Shown: piece after piece, positions 13,690 through 15,903 of the stretch
Layout of the letters: each line of letters starts with the position of its first letter
Position numbering within the stretch: the first letter of the stretch is position 1
Assembly (NCBI GenBank): GCA_005880605.1
Contig: VBIS01000084.1
Coordinates: forward strand, 1-15,903
DNA: 15,903 nucleotides
Direction of reading: 5' to 3'
Source of the DNA: Chloroflexota bacterium
GTDB lineage: Bacteria; Chloroflexota; Dormibacteria; CF-121
Position numbers and translations under genes: made by a program
The notes under the pieces: model-generated
The model's input: only the letters and a program-made list of their open reading frames with translations
Told to the model about the DNA's origin: nothing
Database searches by the model: none

Positions 13690-14673
13690 TTAGGCCGCGA
13701 CCCTGACGGGCGCGCCTTCCCATTCGATCACGCAGGCGCCCCAGGTCAACCCGGCGCCGAAGCCGACCAGCACGAGATTGTCGCCGCGCTTCAGCCGGCC
13801 GGCGGCCAGCGCATCCTTGAGCGCCAGCGGGATGGAGGCGGTCGACGTGTTGCCGTAATTCGCGATGGCGTTGACCATGACATCGCTCCCGACGCCGAGC
13901 CGCTTGCCGGCCGCCTCGATGATGCGGGCATTCGCCTGGTGGGGAACGATCAGCTTGACGTCCTCCAACCGGATACCGGCCTTCTCCAGCGCTTCGAGGG
14001 TCGCCTGCGCCAGGATCTCGGTGGCGAAGCGAAAGACTCTTCGCCCGTCCATACGAATCTCCGGCCGGCCACGTCCTTCCGGACCATCGGCGCCAGGCGC
14101 GACATAGATGAGGTCGCCGCCCGAGCCATCCGAACCGAGCACGCAGGCCTTGATGCCGGCGCCCTCGACCCCTGGTCCGAGGACGACCGCGCCGGCGCCG
14201 TCACCGAAGACCACACACGTGCCTCGGTCTTTGAAGTTGAGAATCTTGGTCAGCGTCTCGGTGCCGATCACGATCGCCTGCTTCGACTCACCGCTGCTGA
14301 CGAAGCGATCGGCCACGCTCATCGCCACCAGAAAACCCGTGCAGGCGGCCTGCACGTCGAACGCCGGGCCGTGGGCGCCGAGGCGTTCCTGAACGCGTGA
14401 GGCGACCGACGGATACATGGAGTCCGGCGTGGACGTGCTGCACACGATCAGGTCGGTGTCCTCCGGACGTAAGCCGGCCGCCTGCAGGGCATCCTTGGCC
14501 GCTTCGGCGGCCAGGTCCGTCGCCGTTTCGTCGACGGCCGCAATCCGCCGCTCCACGATCCCGGTCCGCTCGCGGATCCAGGTATCGGAGGTCTCGACCA
14601 TCTTTTCGAGGTCAGCGTTGGTCAGGATGCCGGACGGAACATAGCTGCCGACCGACTTGATGCTGGTAAGCAT
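13690..14673 (-). CDS. fabH: 3-oxoacyl-ACP synthase III (KAS III)
   Basis: A 327-residue condensing enzyme that starts fatty-acid synthesis by joining an acyl-CoA primer to malonyl-ACP. The Cys-His-Asn triad is complete: C111 (DVQAACTGF), H245 (VPHQAN) and N275 (NYGNTS). Other family marks are the early WIRERTGI and the FGDGAGAVVL loop. Length is normal. It is the first gene of the operon and is followed directly by accD and accA, which make the malonyl-CoA it consumes. The upstream region has GGGGAGA as a plausible ribosome-binding site and a TATACT box. Confidence 0.97.
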   Translation of the reverse strand: MLTSIKSVGSYVPSGILTNADLEKMVETSDTWIRERTGIVERRIAAVDETATDLAAEAAKDALQAAGLRPEDTDLIVCSTSTPDSMYPSVASRVQERLGAHGPAFDVQAACTGFLVAMSVADRFVSSGESKQAIVIGTETLTKILNFKDRGTCVVFGDGAGAVVLGPGVEGAGIKACVLGSDGSGGDLIYVAPGADGPEGRGRPEIRMDGRRVFRFATEILAQATLEALEKAGIRLEDVKLIVPHQANARIIEAAGKRLGVGSDVMVNAIANYGNTSTASIPLALKDALAAGRLKRGDNLVLVGFGAGLTWGACVIEWEGAPVRVAA

Positions 14674-14700
14674 GCGTCTCCCCGGCTAAAGAATCTAGCC

Positions 14701-14706
14701 AGTATA
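14701..14706 (-). promoter_or_regulatory. Putative -10 box of the fabH-acc-pnc operon
   Basis: TATACT on the minus strand, 27 bases before the fabH ATG, with a weak TAACCA-like -35 about 17 bases further upstream (14724-14729). It would give a short leader containing GGGGAGA. The 201-base gap to hsp20 (14674-14874) holds this and the divergent hsp20 control region; no other gene is supported there. Confidence 0.4.
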
Positions 14707-14860
14707 TACCGGCATCTCCGGCCTGGTTACGGTCTTTCACCCACCGTGAACAGGACTGTTTCCCGCCCCAGGACGCGTTTAAGTCCGGCATTTCCCGGGG
14801 TATATGGCGCATCGAAAAACATACCAACCGCGCGCTTTTTCCACGCTGGGCGCGCTAGGT

Positions 14861-14868
14861 AAGGAGGT
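14861..14868 (+). promoter_or_regulatory. Strong ribosome-binding site of hsp20
   Basis: AAGGAGGT, nearly the full anti-Shine-Dalgarno complement, 6 bases before the ATG at 14875. It is much stronger than at most genes of the window, consistent with high expression. A weak promoter candidate is TTTAAG (14778-14783) with TATATG (14801-14806). No CIRCE or HAIR heat-shock operator is seen. Confidence 0.8.
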
Positions 14869-14874
14869 CAAGTC

Positions 14875-15378
14875 ATGAGTAGCGTGATTCGATGGTCACC
14901 CGTCAGCGACCTGATGTCTCTCCACAGCGCCATGGATCGCCTCTTCGGTGATACCTTCGGGGTGTCCGGGCCGTCGCGAACGGTTGGTGCGGCCGGCGAG
15001 GGTTACTTGCCGCTGGATATCTACCAGACCGAGAACGAGTGGGTGATCCGGGCCGCCGTTCCCGGGGTCGATCCCAACGCGGTCGAGGTTACCTTCGACG
15101 GCGGGCAGATCACGATCAAGGGCGAGATCAAGCCGCCGGCCGACGCCCGTCCGGAGCAGTTCTGGCTGCGCGAGATCTTCGCCGGCAAGGTCAGCCGCCA
15201 GGTGACCCTGCCCGACGACGCGGTCGGGGAACAGGCGAAGGCCCAGTTCGCGAACGGCCTGTTGATCCTGACCGTGCCGAAGGCGCAGCCGGCCAAGCCG
15301 AAGTCGGTGAAGATCCCGGTTGAGGCTGGTGGCAACGGCCAGCCGACGCAGCTCGGCGCCGTCTCACAGAAGAAATAG
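14875..15378 (+). CDS. Small heat shock protein, Hsp20/alpha-crystallin family
   Basis: A 167-residue ATP-independent holdase chaperone. The alpha-crystallin domain runs about 41-140, from LPLDIYQTENEWVIRAAVPGV to the signature AKAQFANGLLILTVPKA. The C-terminal KIPVE supplies the I-x-I/V-like motif used in oligomer assembly. The N-terminus (SLHSAMDRLFGDTFG) is typical of class A bacterial members. Monocistronic, with a very strong ribosome-binding site and its own terminator. Confidence 0.95.
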   Translation: MSSVIRWSPVSDLMSLHSAMDRLFGDTFGVSGPSRTVGAAGEGYLPLDIYQTENEWVIRAAVPGVDPNAVEVTFDGGQITIKGEIKPPADARPEQFWLREIFAGKVSRQVTLPDDAVGEQAKAQFANGLLILTVPKAQPAKPKSVKIPVEAGGNGQPTQLGAVSQKK

Positions 15379-15395
15379 GATCGGCAGCGCTCAGT

Positions 15396-15421
15396 GAGCC
15401 GCCTTCGGGCGGCTCTTATTT
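15396..15421 (+). terminator. Rho-independent terminator of hsp20
   Basis: GAGCCGCC (15396-15403), TTCG tetraloop, GGCGGCTC (15408-15415): a perfect 8-bp stem with an ultra-stable UUCG loop followed by TTATTTAT. It sits between the convergent hsp20 and YjbQ genes and touches the YjbQ stop codon. The minus-strand side has no T tract. Confidence 0.9.
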
Positions 15422-15839
15422 ATGCCAGGACCGTGACCTGGAAATGCCGCTCGCGAGGGCCGTCGAAGTCGGCGAAGTAGATGCCCTGCCAGCGTCCCAG
15501 CGTCAGGCGCCCGTTGCGGATGGGCACCGTCTGCGACGTCCCGACGAGCGACGCCTTGATGTGCGCCGCGGCGTTTCCCTCCGCGTGCCGGTAGTCGTTC
15601 TCCCAGGGCACGAGCGCCTCGAGCGTGTTGAGGATGTCTCGCAGGGCCTCCGGGTCGGCGTTCTCATTGATGAACACGCCCGCCGTCGTATGCGGCACGT
15701 AGACCTGGCAGAGGCCGGTTTCCACGCCGCTTTCGCGGACCACATCCTGCACCCGCTCGGTGATGTCGATCGCATCGGCGCGCTTGCCCGACCGGATCGT
15801 CAGGGTATCGCTTTTGGCCGCGCTCGCCATGCACGACAT
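15420..15839 (-). CDS. YjbQ / UPF0047 family protein
   Basis: A 139-residue protein of the UPF0047 (YjbQ, COG0432) family, described as secondary thiamine-phosphate synthase because some members show weak activity of that kind. True role is unclear. Conserved stretches are VYVPHTTAGVFINENADP with H50, HAEGNAAAHIKASLVG with H85 and H93, and LTLGRWQGIYFADFDGPRERH; the histidines form the putative metal site. The ATG at 15839 is used here, but a second in-frame ATG at 15830 is equally possible as neither has a Shine-Dalgarno. The remaining 64 bases to the window end show no gene that I can support. Confidence 0.93.
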   Translation of the reverse strand: MSCMASAAKSDTLTIRSGKRADAIDITERVQDVVRESGVETGLCQVYVPHTTAGVFINENADPEALRDILNTLEALVPWENDYRHAEGNAAAHIKASLVGTSQTVPIRNGRLTLGRWQGIYFADFDGPRERHFQVTVLA

Positions 15840-15903
15840 CGTAACAACGCATCCTGCCGGCCCCCAAGGTAGAGACCAGCACCCGATAATGGGCCGACGT
15901 GTC

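Noticed and set aside
14612..14827. 71-codon minus-strand frame overlapping the fabH start
   Set aside because: Overlaps fabH's N-terminus out of frame and lacks a ribosome-binding site or recognisable features.

Overview
The window is high-GC bacterial chromosome with densely packed genes. About half the start codons are GTG, several gene pairs overlap by a GTGA tetranucleotide, and some starts sit so close to a -10 box that the transcripts look leaderless. The mix of a 13E12/DUF222-type HNH nuclease, a UPF0182 membrane protein, separate accD/accA genes and a zinc-ribbon class A PBP fits a deep-branching Chloroflexota- or Actinobacteriota-like lineage. Candidatus Dormibacterota is a reasonable guess, but there is no rRNA or marker gene to settle it.

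Layout. Positions 1-591 hold the C-terminal end of an HNH nuclease. Positions 603-3093 form a regulatory block. On the minus strand an XRE-HTH/TPR regulator is translationally coupled to a REC-HD-GYP protein. Divergently, on the plus strand, lies a very small gene at 3013-3093 with its own consensus-like promoter, a good Shine-Dalgarno and a perfect hairpin terminator. It encodes a 26-residue peptide with a signal-peptide-like hydrophobic stretch and an AVA|DSLPGGH end. Positions 3176-7651 (minus) read fmdB-like zinc ribbon, eno, then a UPF0182 membrane protein. A phasin-like coiled-coil gene (7674-8084, plus) diverges from the zinc-ribbon gene. Positions 8119-10236 (minus) encode a class A penicillin-binding protein with an N-terminal zinc ribbon. 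Positions 10317-14673 (minus) form a tight metabolic operon, fabH-accD-accA-pncB-pncA, joining fatty-acid initiation and malonyl-CoA synthesis to NAD salvage. At the right end, hsp20 (plus, with terminator) converges on a YjbQ/UPF0047 gene (minus).

Most of the window is housekeeping. The part worth a close look is 1604-3146. An HTH plus TPR regulator of about 428 residues next to a micro-gene for an exported short peptide has the architecture of RRNPP-type peptide-pheromone systems (PlcR-PapR, NprR-NprX, Rap-Phr), which are characterised mainly in Bacillota. Here the regulator is coupled to a REC-HD-GYP protein whose phospho-acceptor and two conserved HD-GYP positions are changed. I propose a candidate peptide-signalling module connected to cyclic-di-GMP-type output. 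The peptide gene architecture is directly visible; the signalling function is inference.
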